The notes beneath the pieces were generated by a model. That model saw only the letters and a list, made by a program, of their open reading frames with translations, had not been told where the DNA came from and searched no databases. A DNA stretch of 64,000 nucleotides from Rhyacophila brunnea (lineage: Eukaryota > Arthropoda > Insecta > Trichoptera > Rhyacophilidae). Below are positions 11,301 through 22,055 of this stretch, in pieces (position 1 is the first letter of the stretch; each line of letters starts with the position of its first letter). A program made the position numbers and the translations under genes. The stretch lies in contig JAGYXB010001967.1 of assembly GCA_022495005.1 (NCBI GenBank), forward strand, positions 124,001-188,000. Direction: 5' to 3'.

Positions 11301-14300
11301 TGCTGCTGTATCTCGAGAAGCAATTTTAGTTTATCGATTGTTTTTGATTCATCTTCATCATGGTTCAGATCCACATTAATTGTTTGGCATGTAGCATCCT
11401 TTGTGTCTTTAATGATCGAAGATTCTTTGGGTTCCGTAACATCTGGTTGAGCTTTTTTCTCTAGTTCATGGAGAATACTGCTAAGCATCTTTTCCTAAAA
11501 AATACAGATACAAAATGATCAACATTGGATTATTATAAAATAGTCACACAAGAGCTGAACCTTATAGGTAACATTACCAACAGCGGTACATTTAGCTTTA
11601 AACATGGCTTTCATACATTGCTATTAAAAGGAAATTACGACTCTGTCCGCAATGACTTTTAAATAATGGCCTTTGCTAGTGAAAGCTGAGCGGAGAATAC
11701 CTAATTGTATTCATAAAAAAATACATCAAACTAAATGAATATAAAAATATGTATGACGAAAGAGTTTACCTGTTCTTTGAACCTGTTTGACTGATATTCC
11801 ACAGCCTGCAATGCGAGTTTCAAGGAGTTCTCCTGGTTGTGTATAATACCGGACATATTGTCACTTTTACCCTGTATAATCTTACGGTATTCATCTTTCA
11901 ACAAATTTCTCTCTACTTCCAATTCCCTTTCAATTCTCCTCTGCATTTCGATCAAATTGATTTTCTCTTCCATAATCAGTTTCTGTTTCTCCATCAATAA
12001 CTCCTGTTGCAGTTTTTTCCTGAGACTAATTTCTGTTTTGCGTAACTTTTCCCGTTCTATTTCTAGCAGCGTATCTCTTTCTGTGTCACATCTCTCGATC
12101 ATACTGCGGCATTGTTGCCATTCAGATCTCCTTGCTATTTCTAGCTCGCGATCAAAAGCGCTCTGCATTCTCTCATGAAGCTATAATCGGTAATTTGAAT
12201 CATAAAACATATGTGAGACAAAAACCTAATAATCCAACACTAATAGATTGCAAGACGGAAGAACAAAGAAGAGTTGACGCCATATGGACGTTTCAGTTGA
12301 GGAACAGCAGAAACTCTATAATTGATGATAGTTAAGGCTTCACTAAGTAATTGCTAAAATTGAGGTGATCTATGGGCATAGTGAAAGATTATTATAAGAT
12401 ATTAAGTGCGTTTTCACTGTTTATTTATGTAAATAACTTACCTGAGATATGATGTGCTCGACTTCAATTGGATCAATTCTCAATTCAGCATTATCATCGT
12501 TCAACATTGACTTAGTAATATTTGTTTTCTTAGAATCAGTAATATTTTCATTTGGTTTATGCTTAGGATAAATAATTGCGGGTTCAGAATGTTTTACAAT
12601 AGTCTCATTAGATAAATTATCTGTTTTATCGCTCTGGAGATCCTCTTTGATTACTATCGTAGGCGTTGTTTTCTCTAAACGAAATAAAAGCGTATACAAT
12701 ATGGATAATGGCTAAAAATTTGGGACTGATTCTAGTGAAAAGATATTATTGCAGATAAGTGGTGTAAATTATCGGTTCTGCTCTCCAAGATGGAGCAAAT
12801 GGATATCCATCTACTGAGAAGGTATTATCAACTCCAGGACGTGCTGTTTTCCATAATATAGTCAGAACTTCTCAGACTACATTTCGCAATAACTATGTTT
12901 TATATTATGAATAATCTTTTTGAGTAATGTTTGTCGATCAGTATCGGAAATTAATCCCTTTCACTCGCATTTCCACTTAGGAATATATCCAAGATTGTCT
13001 ATGGACAACCAAACAACGATATCATGGCAACTTTGCACCCCAACAACCAATATGTTTGCTAGTGGATGATAACTATTGGAAAACTCATGAATTGTTTCCT
13101 GGCAACGCTCTATGATTTCCGTGACGACTTGAATATGGTCAGTAAAAGTCTTGTAGATGATAGGGATCAGACTAATTGGACAATGATTTGCCACTTCTCC
13201 TGTCTTCTTTTTTGTGAAGAATAATGACTAATAGTGATATTGAATAATGAATAGGGACAAGTATATAATTACAATTCGTCCCTGAATCCTCCGTTCATTC
13301 TGACCAAACCAAACTCTCTTCACCTGAAAAACCTTTTAATATAGAGCCCAACCCAGAGCAGACATTTTATGAGGATTAGCTATTGGGTATTTTCATAGTC
13401 TATTTGGTGCATATTGGGGTGGATTTAAATAAACATATTGATTGAAAGAACAACATAATAAATTCGACGCAGTTACAGAATGAAACCGTGACTCACAGAA
13501 CGAGAGATGAGTTTTCTAGTTTCTCTACTATGCGCTTAGATTAATTTTGAATAATATTTATGCATAATTATCTGAGGTAGTATATTAATTAATTACCCTT
13601 AGCTCTAACTCCCGAGCTGATCTTTCTCAATGCAGCTGTGAGTAGTCGGATAAGCCATACAAGCAACGTATCTGTTGTAGAATTACTTTGGTAAGCCGAG
13701 TACACTTCTTGCGCTTGTTCTGATTCTGTTGGCAAGCCTGTAAACAAATACTTACTATGTATACTAATGATGAATACCCTTTGTAATTTCACTCTATGCC
13801 TTTAACAGAACAGATTAATAAGATAACAATGCGAAAGGCAGTTGCCAGTTTTGATTTATAATTTAATAAGTGGGTAGCTATTAAACGCAAGAAATACAGA
13901 ATTTCCTGATTGTCCTCAAATATTCCAATATTGAATGCGTGATGCGTTAACGTAACAAACTTTAATGCATATTATGACACAAACATACATATTGAAAATA
14001 ATAATATATTCTTTAACATGTATTTAAGTTTTTGTGTTCCGTGGTGTTTATGGTAGAGGTTCTAAAAGTGTATCTCGGCACCCGGGAACGCCATATCTAA
14101 TTCAAAGGACCACTGCAAGTTATTAATTCCATAAAAGTTATCCATTAGTATTTATAATCGATTGTTGTTTATGCAGTGACGTCCTGTGGGGGTAGGCAGA
14201 TTGAGTGTCGCTTTGGGGCGGCTGATACTCGAAGGGCGGCAAATCGAGGAGAATCATTTGGTATTATATAGAAATAGCTACCTAAACTTAGTTATATTAT

Positions 14301-16997
14301 AACCAGAGCGTTGGAGATGTTTTTTTCCGGATGTTTTTTTAAAATTATTTCCCAGTAGGTACTCGCGGCGATTTTAGTATGATGTCACCACTCTCCGCAT
14401 ATGCCAATAAAAAATAACACAAATGCCAATAAAAAATATTTTTTACGACTTTTTTAGCACCTAGACACATTATGAATATTATGATAAATGTACAACACCA
14501 AAAAACCATAATAAATCAGTCATAATAATATAATGTCATTAACTCAGATTAAAGAGTTCCTTTCATAACAGTGATATTAGGTAGGTATACCGCGCAAAAG
14601 CCAATTATGTGGCGCTGAATGAGCGATGATGGACGACCGGTTGAAGGAACGTCAAACACCGAAGTTTTGAAACAAAATAATATTATATAGATGTCAAGGT
14701 TGGTAACGAAACAATGAAAATTATGGTAGAGATTTATAGGTAGGTACTACTTTTTAATTTATCCAAATATTTTTGCCAGTCACTCGCGAGATTTAAAAGT
14801 TGCCGGATGTACCTATTGCAAAATAGATATTCATTATGATTATTAATCCTTATTGATATTTGACATAATCAATTAGTATTCGTGCATATAATAGGTATTT
14901 ACGTTAAGTACCAGCTAATTGTAATAAAAATGTATACTAGTAAGCACCTACCTAAATTATATCATATTTTAATTTGACTGTTTACTACTATTTATTAGTA
15001 ATCGTTTAGTAATAGTAATCGTCAGGAAAATTTGTTTATTGTAACGGTTGAGTGTTGAGACTATTAATTAATAGCGTATTTATGATTGAAAGTAAGTTTA
15101 TATTAAATAAATAATGAGGAAAATTATTTTGTTTACATGTTGCAGGGTACAATAATAGCATAGAAAAAATGGTGTGAAAATAATACATCTGCGTAGGTAT
15201 TACTAAATGGTACAAACCAAATGTGTCAGACATATCAACCAAATAGCATCTCAGACTCTGGTGATTTGGGAAAGTGTCTAACTAATAATATATTTATTCG
15301 CTTATTTATTTATTAATATCTAAATTAAATTTTGTATGTTTCAGTCTTAGTGTATATATTTTGTTAGTAATGTATCCATACCATGGCCCCTACATGGGGG
15401 GGCTGACAGGGCTCTAGCCTGGGGCCCGGGCTCGATAAGTGAGATAAACACATATCACAAATTTGCTCTAATAGCAGAAAAAGCGCGCTATTTTCCTTCA
15501 CTAATGTTATTATTTAAAATTATGTGGTTGTACAATACAATATTTAATTGTGTAGCGATACTTAAAAACTCCATAATTCAAATGGATGTATTAAATTATA
15601 CAAAAAAAACACTAAACATACACATTAATTTTACTGCGTACACCATTTGGAAAACATTACTGTAGAGCGTCACACTGCCTTTATCCTTAGCGGTAGGTAG
15701 GGGGGCCGCTAAAGATCCTAGCCTGGGGGCCCGCTTCAGGATGCGGGGGCCATGCTGCATACAACACATTTCTTAGATATTGGAGTAATGAAAGGATGAT
15801 AAAAAAATGGGGCGGCATTTTGACGCTACCTAGGGGCGGCATTCTGTCTAGGGACGTCACTGTGTTTATGTGAGTGATTAGTGGGTAGTGGCAGAACCCC
15901 AGTAGGCACTGAGTCCCTGGGTTGCTCTGGAGGAGGATATGCGGATAACATCAAGATGCTGAGTGTGACTGACTGGAGAGAGAGAGCCTCGGGTTAGTGC
16001 TTGTGCATTCGGTTGTGGACTTGAATGGTCTGTAGCGCCAGCTTAAGATAAGTAATAGAAGTTATCCATACAATACTTAGCGATATGAATAAATAAAGTC
16101 ATGATTTTTTTCCATCTTAATATTGATTGATTATTGCGTTAAATTAAGTAAAAAATAAAAACACAAAATTTTCTATATCCGTGAGATTAGAAATTCTGTG
16201 GTTTTTGCTGTTTAACAAAAACACCTGTGTCGGTAAACTCCAAACCCACTACATCTCTACTTACTACATTTAAAATACCGTTTGCGTACATTGAGTCTCA
16301 AATTAATCCTGGAATATAAGAAACTTCGGGTCTTCTAAAGAAAATTCTTGATAGAAAATTATAGCAGTTATGGATATCTTACCGAGGGCCTCGAGAATGT
16401 CCCAAACATCTCTGTCATTAAATTTGATGTCTCGATTGTTGTTATTTTGGGAACCATCTAAATTTTTTACAAACTTATTTGTAAATTTAGGCAGAGAGGA
16501 AAGCATTGGGATCTCAGAGCTGAATACTGACAACGAATAGTCATACCGCTGTTGAAAAGATAAAAATATTAATTAGGTATTATAATTACAAACAATTATT
16601 AAAGTTCTCAATTAGCAAATAAATTAATAATTAAGATTGTATGTCGACCTGTTGTAAAAAATACTCTGCAATTAGAAGGTTCAATGCTTGATATTTTGGA
16701 GAAATATTTTGATTCTGTCTTTGTATTGCAGCGATTTTGTGGCCTATAAAAAAAATATAATTTCATTATGATATAAATAGCATCATATAGTCGTTAATGT
16801 TTTGATGTCTATATAAAATGACCTATATCAGTTGTTTTAAGAGCTTCTATCATTTGGTGCCTGAGATGCGTTCGTAATTCTGACAATACGCCTTTTTCTT
16901 CGAACCATACGTAAAGTTTATTTTGAAACTCTTCTCTAGACATATTACGAAAGTCTTCTTTCGAATTGGGTGTCCCTTGATTATTATCTTCTGCCAT
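6406..16997 (-). CDS. OFD1: OFD1-like LisH and coiled-coil centriolar protein, 13 exons, complete
   Basis: Exons: 16823-16997, 16649-16743, 16383-16548, 13597-13737, 12442-12674, 11770-12180, 10754-11494, 10499-10656, 10002-10121, 9759-9890, 9501-9668, 8735-8967, 6406-8342. They sum to 4710 nt (1569 residues) with all phases consistent. Introns are GT-AG except intron 11, which appears to be GC-AG. The N-terminus carries a TOF/LisH dimerisation motif (LYVWFEEKGVLSELRTHLR) and, after a short exon, RYDYSLSVF, matching the vertebrate OFD1 layout (YEYSLSVF). Long coiled coils follow, then an acidic Asn/Asp/Glu-rich tail; the last residues ESFWN recall the acidic Trp-ending terminus of vertebrate OFD1. 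OFD1 acts at distal centrioles, basal bodies and centriolar satellites. In an insect this would serve sperm flagella or sensory cilia (inference). FOP and FOR20 share the LisH but are far shorter. Confidence 0.75.
9281..9523. repeat. 34-bp inverted duplication spanning an exon/intron boundary
   Basis: The + strand at 9281-9314 (cgcaccgtgagtgtaaaacc, then aaggtatctgcaaa) repeats the - strand at 9523-9490 with 32 of 34 bases equal. The - strand copy covers the end of exon 11 and its splice donor. One difference is in the donor: the exon copy reads AAG|GCATCT, the intronic copy AAG|GTATCT. The arms are 175 bp apart and could pair in the pre-mRNA. Confidence 0.8.
11770..12180 (-). CDS. OFD1: OFD1-like exon 6: main coiled-coil exon
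   Basis: A 411-nt phase-0/0 exon between TTATAG and GTAAAC. It encodes 137 residues that are almost continuously Glu/Lys/Arg/Leu-rich heptads, for example REKLRKTEISLRKKLQQELL and RRIERELEVERNLLKDEYRK, with no helix breakers. This matches the central coiled coil through which OFD1-family proteins assemble at the centriole. A 113-residue frame on the + strand here is its antisense shadow. Confidence 0.75.
12961..13194 (-). pseudogene. possible reverse-transcriptase fragment in OFD1-like intron 4
   Basis: A 77-codon frame on the - strand begins MANHCPISLIPIIYKTF, which resembles the N-x-RPISL-x(5)-K block of non-LTR reverse transcriptases with Arg replaced by Cys. Nothing recognisable follows. 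It lies in a 922-bp intron and is probably a decayed LINE scrap; a chance frame is the alternative. Confidence 0.2.
14174..15862. mobile_element. hAT-type element, long copy of the CAGTGACGTCC family
   Basis: This 1689-bp copy in OFD1-like intron 3 begins CAGTGACGTCCTGTGGGGG and ends GGGACGTCACTG. Perfect 8-bp duplications tgtttatg flank it (14166-14173, 15863-15870). The first 110 bp and last 80 bp match the 369-bp copy at 2607-2975, but the middle differs and has no transposase frame. A second element (15382-15754) interrupts its right part. The left interior (about 14307-14345) also resembles an end of the MITE at 51031. Confidence 0.85.
15382..15754. mobile_element. nested hAT-like MITE with CATGGCCCC ends
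   Basis: Comparison with the copy at 2607-2975 shows that 'gtatccatacaacac' is split here by 373 bp beginning CATGGCCCC and ending GGGGCCATG. The flanking octamers atccatac and ctgcatac agree at 6 of 8 positions, so the duplication has decayed. GC-rich subterminal blocks (agcctggggcccg at both ends, in direct orientation) are visible. Confidence 0.65.
16383..16997 (-). CDS. OFD1: OFD1-like exons 1-3: LisH / TOF domain
   Basis: Start ATG at 16995-16997, N-terminus MAEDNNQGTP. Exon 1 (175 nt) holds the LisH helix pair and stops at ATAG|GTCATT. Exon 2 (95 nt, after TTTTTTATAG) gives HKIAAIQRQ...LLIAEYFLQQ; exon 3 (166 nt, after TTCAACAG) starts RYDYSLSVF and ends before GTAAGATATC. Exon 4 (13597-13737) extends the domain with LLVWLIRLLTAALRKISS. 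The exon order and spacing follow the LisH region of OFD1. The 2.6-kb intron 3 hosts a hAT element. Confidence 0.75.
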
Positions 16998-17552
16998 GTT
17001 TATTGGTTGTTCTATTAATTCAATAGAATCTAAGAGGAAACGTTATTCATCATGTATCTCGATATACAATTATAACGTTTTCAAATTATCATTGACAGTG
17101 ATTTGTTTATAAAAAATGGCGACGAAAACTTTGGCTTGTTCATAAAAGTTTTATTTTATCGTTAACATCACGAACACAACTAATGCAAGGAATACTTTTT
17201 CCAAAAATACAAACATGATAAATAGAAAGACGAACAATTATTATTTGCTAGTTAATTAAATTATAAATATAAATAATAAAAAAACAAAAATAAAAAAAAT
17301 ATTTAAGTAAAAACTGTGCACGGGTTTTAACGTAGCTCCAATTTTAAAATTGAAATTCGACATTGAAATTATGCCCCTGTTCCATCGACACGCACGTCAG
17401 ACAATAAGTCGTCGGAGTTTTTGTCGGCGTGGATCTACCCAAATCCACGGCCTTTATTTAACTCAGCAGGCCAGGCTTATTGGCTTTCAAACTTGTTTTA
17501 TATTTTACCGCTTATACAGATGCATGAGTTTACTGGCACCAATAGTGTGTAG
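16998..17552. other. 5' flank of the OFD1-like gene
   Basis: AT-rich DNA upstream of the OFD1-like ATG must hold its 5' UTR and promoter, but no TATA box or initiator can be fixed by eye. A short + strand frame (17350-17552) shows no recognisable domain and runs into the LTR element. Confidence 0.3.
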
Positions 17553-18004
17553 TATCACTTCCCTCCATTTTGTGTGTGAATTTCTCAACTGTCACTTTTA
17601 TTTTTATTATGGTTTTTTTTCGTCTGGGTTCGGGATTTGGAGGTGGATAATTGACACACCGGAATTATGATGGAAAACGGCGAGTTTATTTACGTTAATA
17701 TTATAATCGTTACATTTTTTATAATTTAATTTTTTAGAGGACGAAATCGGCGTGTTCACGATTTAGCTGTTTGTAGCGATCTGCGCGCCATCTTGTATTT
17801 TCGCTTTTCAACGAGAGCCGTTGGCGAAAGAAGGCGACGTTGCAACATCTCCAACGGTCAAAATTATGGCATTGTTGCCAGCAGATATTCAACATTATTT
17901 ATTTTCGTAATCAGCGCTTTATTATTTGTTGGGTTTGATACCGATTCGGGCCTCTCAAGCTACACAAAGACATCCCCAAATGGAGACCATACGGGATTGT
18001 CACA
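17553..18004 (-). repeat. 3' LTR of the non-autonomous LTR element
   Basis: Copy of the 19848-20310 repeat. On the - strand it opens TGTGACAATCCCGTATGG and closes AAGTGATA. It includes 'ccaacggctctcgttga' and the complement of 'gcgccatcttgt', both shared with the other LTR. Confidence 0.75.
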
Positions 18005-18156
18005 AGCGCACCTCTCCGGAAAGGCCCGAATGGGGGTCGGGCCAACTAAGGGCTGATTACGATAGCGTGTGTAACTGGACAGTGCGGCGGCTTGATAAGG
18101 GGTGGTTGCGTCTCTAGACGTTGAAGGATCGAAGCCCTCCCGGTACGTCGGCGGCT

Positions 18157-18390
18157 GGAGAGACTCGGATGCAGCACTGTAGCATAGTGGTTCGCGGTTA
18201 CCAGGCCTACCGTAAAGCTGCTGAGAGAGAAGGGCGTCGCGCCCAGCCCTCTCAACACCCTCGGACCGTCGGCAACCGGAGAGTTTCGGATGCAGCACTA
18301 CGCCGCTTTGTGGGCGTAGTGGTTCGCGGTTCCCCGTGTCTACCATACGGGCGGATGCTGAGAGAGGACGTCGCACCCAGCCTTCCCAAC
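18157..18390. repeat. tandem duplication inside the LTR element
   Basis: Two units of about 110 bp lie side by side: each carries 'cggatgcagcact', 'gtagtggttcgcggtt', 'gctgagagag' and 'cgtcgc(g/a)cccagcc'. A single, more diverged version occurs in the related element at 28360-28500. Function unknown; it may be a structured RNA or packaging region (inference). Confidence 0.6.
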
Positions 18391-19212
18391 AGCGACCGTC
18401 CGAAAATCAGTCGATCCCTCACGAAAATGCATACCGCCGCATTACTCGACCCCTTTTTGCTCGTTTGCCCTGCCGTGGCTATCGAATTACACGCACTGCA
18501 CTGATATTATACAAATATAATATGAATAAAACTTAATTTATCACTAAAAAGGCTTTAAAGTTTATAAAATTATTGTTAAAAATATATGAGGGCCCGAAAT
18601 GGACCGGAACGCCATTCTGCCTCATACAACCGCTCCGGGTTGTAAAATTTTCCACTTCGAGCACTGAAATAATTTATTATACATCGCTTCCAAACACAAA
18701 ACACTTAAAACTAACTAATCTATGATGCTAATGGCTGAGGATGCTGCTTGGCTGCTATCCGCTGATGGAGGCTGCTTTGCTCAGCTGAAGAAGGCCGCTT
18801 TGTAGCTCTCTTCATCCTGGTGCATCTGGGCCAGGGCTGATTGCAAGGCTCACAGACACGCTGCTGTTGACGAAGAGGGCTCAAGCGGCTGATGATGCAG
18901 GGCATTTGATGCCGTTTTCCCTCGTTGGAGCCAGGGTCTTGCCCGATACACTCGTCCGTGGGCCAAGTTCGCTGGCGGATGCAGTTGGTCGGGAGTACAT
19001 CGGGAGCCCTGACTTCGCAATCCGGGTGTTTCTGCTCTTTTCTTCACTGGCTTGGCTTTGGCAGCATCCTCTTTCTACTGCTTTTTATTATACTTTGTTG
19101 AGCGCCACCAGAGGGCAAGCCTCTGGATGTTTCTTCCTCGCCGTTTCCTATTCCGGTATTTGGATCTCAGGGTGTGTGTCCGGGTGAAAGAAATTCCACC
19201 TGCTTCTTGATT

Positions 19213-19789
19213 GCTCATGCCTTGACTGGTCATGGTGGATTCGCTGGCAAGCTCTTCGAGCTTGGACTTGTAAGCCGTCCGACATGTCCATGCGGAGGGG
19301 AAATACAGGATGCCAACCACATCCTATGGGAGTGTCTGAGTATGTGCTCCGAACGGGAGGAAATGCTCAGGTCGGTCCAACCAGCTGTTGGACCCATCGG
19401 CCCGTCCGACCTGGTTGCTACTAAGGCCAATTATCTTGCTTTCAAAAAATTTGCGGCGTCTTACTACGGGCGTGAAGATCTCTTCACATAAATTTTGCTG
19501 CCTGTATGATTAGCTTCGTTCTTTAATTTAATAAACAAGTAGGTTCATTTTCTTTTTAGTAATTTCCATGTGCTTTTTCTCTCCCTGGCACTTTGCATTA
19601 GAGTAAACTCAGTAAACTCAGTCAGAGCTCACTTTGAGCGTAGCAATCTAAGTCTTGGGCATCTTCTCCCAGGACACTCCCAGGCCAATTCTTAGATTCT
19701 TCACATCACCAATTGATGGGTCCCGTGATACTCTCGATTAAGACCGAGGGTGGTACGGGGCGGGTTTGGTGGAGGGACTTTAACTTCAA
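19213..19789 (+). mobile_element. 5'-truncated R1/LOA-type LINE nested in the LTR element
   Basis: The 577-bp insert is flanked by the 12-bp duplication tgcttcttgatt (19201-19212, 19790-19801). It holds the last part of a reverse-transcriptase polyprotein on the + strand and then a 3' UTR of about 290 bp with no poly(A) tail. The same sequence, longer at the 5' side, lies at 29494-30586. It is antisense to its LTR host. Confidence 0.8.
19223..19491 (+). pseudogene. C-terminus of a non-LTR retrotransposon polyprotein
   Basis: The open frame gives LTGHGGFAGKLFELGL followed by a Cys-Cys-His-Cys knuckle (CPCGGEIQDANHILWEC) and ends GREDLFT before TAA. This knuckle at the end of ORF2 is typical of R1, LOA and I-type LINEs. 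Only this tail is present, because the copy is 5'-truncated; the frame continues upstream by chance into LTR-element DNA. Confidence 0.7.
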
Positions 19790-19827
19790 TGCTTCTTGAT
19801 TCCAGACGATCAAAATCAAGAAGCGTA

Positions 19828-19845
19828 GCCCCACGTTGGGCGCCA
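19828..19845 (-). other. primer-binding site
   Basis: TGGCGCCCAACGTGGGGC on the - strand, two bases inside the 5' LTR. It fits priming by a Lys tRNA as known for the Osvaldo/Woot group of Gypsy elements. A decayed version is present in the relative at about 29380-29401. Confidence 0.7.
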
Positions 19846-19847
19846 CT

Positions 19848-20310
19848 TATCACTTCCCTCCATTTTGTGTAGGAGAATTTCTCAACTGTCTTTTTATTTT
19901 TAGTATCTGGTTATTTTCGTCTGGATTCGGGATGGAAGGTGGATAATTAAGACACCGGAATTATGATGGAAGACGACGAGTTTATTTACGTTAATATTAT
20001 ACTATATGGTTACATTTTTTATAATTTATTTTATCCGTACGAAATCGGCGTGCTCGCGATTTGGCTGTTCGTAGCGTCCTGCGCGCCATCTTGTGATTTT
20101 TTTCAACGAGAGCCGTTGGCGAAAGAAGGCGACGTTGCAACATCTCCAACGGTTATATTATAATCTACTCTACGGCATTGCCGGCTCGGCTCTGTTATTA
20201 TTATTTATTTTCGTAATCAGCGCTTTATTATTTGTTGGCTTCGATACCGATTCGGGCCTCTCAAGATACACAAAGACATCCCCAAATGGGGACCATACGG
20301 GGTTGTCACA
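19848..20310 (-). repeat. 5' LTR of the non-autonomous LTR element
   Basis: 463-bp repeat matching 17553-18004 with scattered substitutions and small indels, adjoining the primer-binding site. Confidence 0.75.
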
Positions 20311-20559
20311 GTATGTATTTTAAACTATCGCGATAATAATTATTTAGGTACATATAAAAATGCTTATCGTCTCACCAATCTCAAAAGCGTAAGCAAGACG
20401 CGATTACAGACCTACAAACTTATATATAGAATGGGTGACGGAGCCACAGTCGAAAACTACCCAATCAAGACTCGCAACATGACAGAATCTGACATTCAAA
20501 TGCCGTTTTCAAAATGGCGTCCATATTATAGTCCGTAGTTCCATTTTTGACCATTATTT

Positions 20560-21310
20560 AAGCCTCAGTTACATTGAGCTTCTTTACGAGCTGTTTATTG
20601 GCGAATTTACAATCTGCCTGTAAAGTCGCCCAGTGTAATCATCGAATAAGCTAATAAGCAGTGTAAACACTCTACCGAGAAAAGTTGAAAGCCGGTCAGC
20701 TTTACACGTTACACGCCGGCGTGTGGGCTTACTGTGTCTGCGCAGTAGAGCGCAGTACCAACCTCCCGGTAAAAAAACGAACAACGTTCCGTCCAAAAAG
20801 ATTGAACTAATCTCTTTGGTTCCGTCAAAATAGTCGCTGGCTTGTGGCTTCTCAGCGAATGGAAAGTTTTGTGTGTAATCATCAAATCGCAGTAGCTGAA
20901 TCGCCCGCTTTTAAATTCGCCAATAAACAGCTCGTAAAGAAACTCAATGTAATTGAGGCTTAGATAGGTAAGTTTGTTGACGTTTAAATTTGTGTTAGGT
21001 TTTGTAAATGACGAGCTATTGGAGGTCAGAATTTCATCAAGTTGACATTTTAATAAATGTGTTAATGTAAGCCTCAATCACATCGAGCTTTTTACGAGCT
21101 GTTTATTGACGAATTTACAATCTGCCTGTAAAGTCGCCCAGTGTAATCATCGAATAAGCTAATAAGCAGGTTGTAAACACTCTACCGAGAAAAGTTGAAA
21201 GCCGGTCAACTTTACACGCTACACGCCGGCGTGTGGGCCTACTGCGTCTGCGCAGTAGAGCGCAGTACCAATCTCTCGGTAAAAAAACGAACTATGTTCC
21301 GTCAAAATAG
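20560..21310. repeat. fold-back repeat cluster (three arms)
   Basis: A block starting 'gcctcagttacattgagctt' (20562) and running through 'gtaaagtcgcccagtgtaat', 'cacgccggcgtgtggg' and 'ctgcgcagtagagcgcag' to 'ggtaaaaaaacgaac' occurs at 20560-20840 and again, about 90% alike, at 21065-21310. Between them, about 20900-20962, the first 55 bp occur in reverse orientation. The end module (ctgcgcagtagagc ... ccggtaaaaaaacgaac) also occurs at 58075-58125. It looks like a terminal-inverted-repeat or fold-back DNA element; the family was not identified. Confidence 0.55.
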
Positions 21311-21344
21311 TCGACGGTTTTTCTAATTGAAACACCTTCGTCAA

Positions 21345-21565
21345 TAACCGACGAAAGTTTCATCACAATCGGATGAATGGTATAGGAATCATACGAATAA
21401 AATAAGATAGAATGAAGAAGAAGAAGAAACATATAGTTTTTCCAATTCAAAAACTTTTGCGGATGTGCACATAATAACTCAACAAAGTTTCATCGCAATT
21501 GGATAAATGGTATAGGAACGCATGCGGGACAAACAGACATTCATTTGTATATATAAGTATAGACT
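21345..21565 (+). repeat. tandem 3'-tail repeat of RTE/SINE type
   Basis: The phrase 'aaagtttcatc(a/g)caat(c/t)gga' followed by 'aatggtataggaa' occurs twice (about 21355-21391 and 21486-21520). The second copy continues 'gggacaaacagacattcatt' into a (TA)-rich tail. This wording is common at the 3' end of RTE-type LINEs and the SINEs that use them. No ORF is attached. Confidence 0.4.
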
Positions 21566-21784
21566 ACTGTTTTATTTCATTATTATTTGTAATATTTTAA
21601 ATTATATGTTATGTATGTATACAATAAGAAATTCTATATCGTTAACATAATTTATATTGTTAATTTTAGTTACCTACTTCGAATAAATATTTTGTTAATT
21701 TGTACAAAACATATTTATTTTTTCTCCAAGAAATATAACCACAGGACGCCTTTTGCAATTTCATCATGTGCCCCTCCATACCCC

Positions 21785-22055
21785 CTAAAATCATACATGT
21801 TAATTTCAAAAACCCCTAAAACGGTAGTTGAGTTTCAAAGTCCCCTAAAATGAAAATCATTTGATTTTTAGTATATTCTCTCAGTAAAATATGCAAAAAG
21901 TGAGTAAGGGATACTAAATATTATACTCTTTATAGTGTATAAATCAAATAATAAATACATACAGTTCACGCATTCAATAGATATGACTTTTTCTCATTTT
22001 TCTCAGGACTGTCAAAAGCCGTTTTAGGGGCTTTTGAAACTAGACGCTTCAATTA
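21785..22055. repeat. gapped inverted repeat around TTTCAAA-CCCCTAAAA
   Basis: At 21830-21852 'gagtttcaaagtcccctaaaa' faces 'gttttaggggcttttgaaac' at 22020-22040, with further partial 'cccctaaaac' copies at 21784 and 21813. The arms are about 20 bp and lie about 170 bp apart. They could be ends of a small DNA element, but no target duplication was seen. Confidence 0.35.

Larger units (their letters stand above)
17553..20310 (-). mobile_element. non-autonomous LTR retrotransposon with Lys-tRNA-type primer site
   Basis: Two direct repeats of about 455 bp (17553-18004 and 19848-20310) flank a 1.84-kb interior. On the - strand the right repeat is the 5' LTR: it begins TGTGACAACCCCGTATGG, ends GGAGGGAAGTGATA, and two bases later comes TGGCGCCCAACGTGGGGC (19845-19828), a primer site complementary to the 3' end of a Lys tRNA as in Osvaldo/Woot-type elements. 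The interior has no gag or pol frame. It contains a tandem internal repeat and a nested LINE fragment. The two LTRs differ at roughly one base in seven or eight, so insertion is old. Flanks gtag/gtat may be a decayed 4-bp duplication. Confidence 0.75.

Noticed and set aside
17960..18504. Overlapping 127-138 codon ORFs on both strands
   Set aside because: They fall in the GC-rich interior of the non-autonomous LTR element and share no domain; stop codons are simply rare there.
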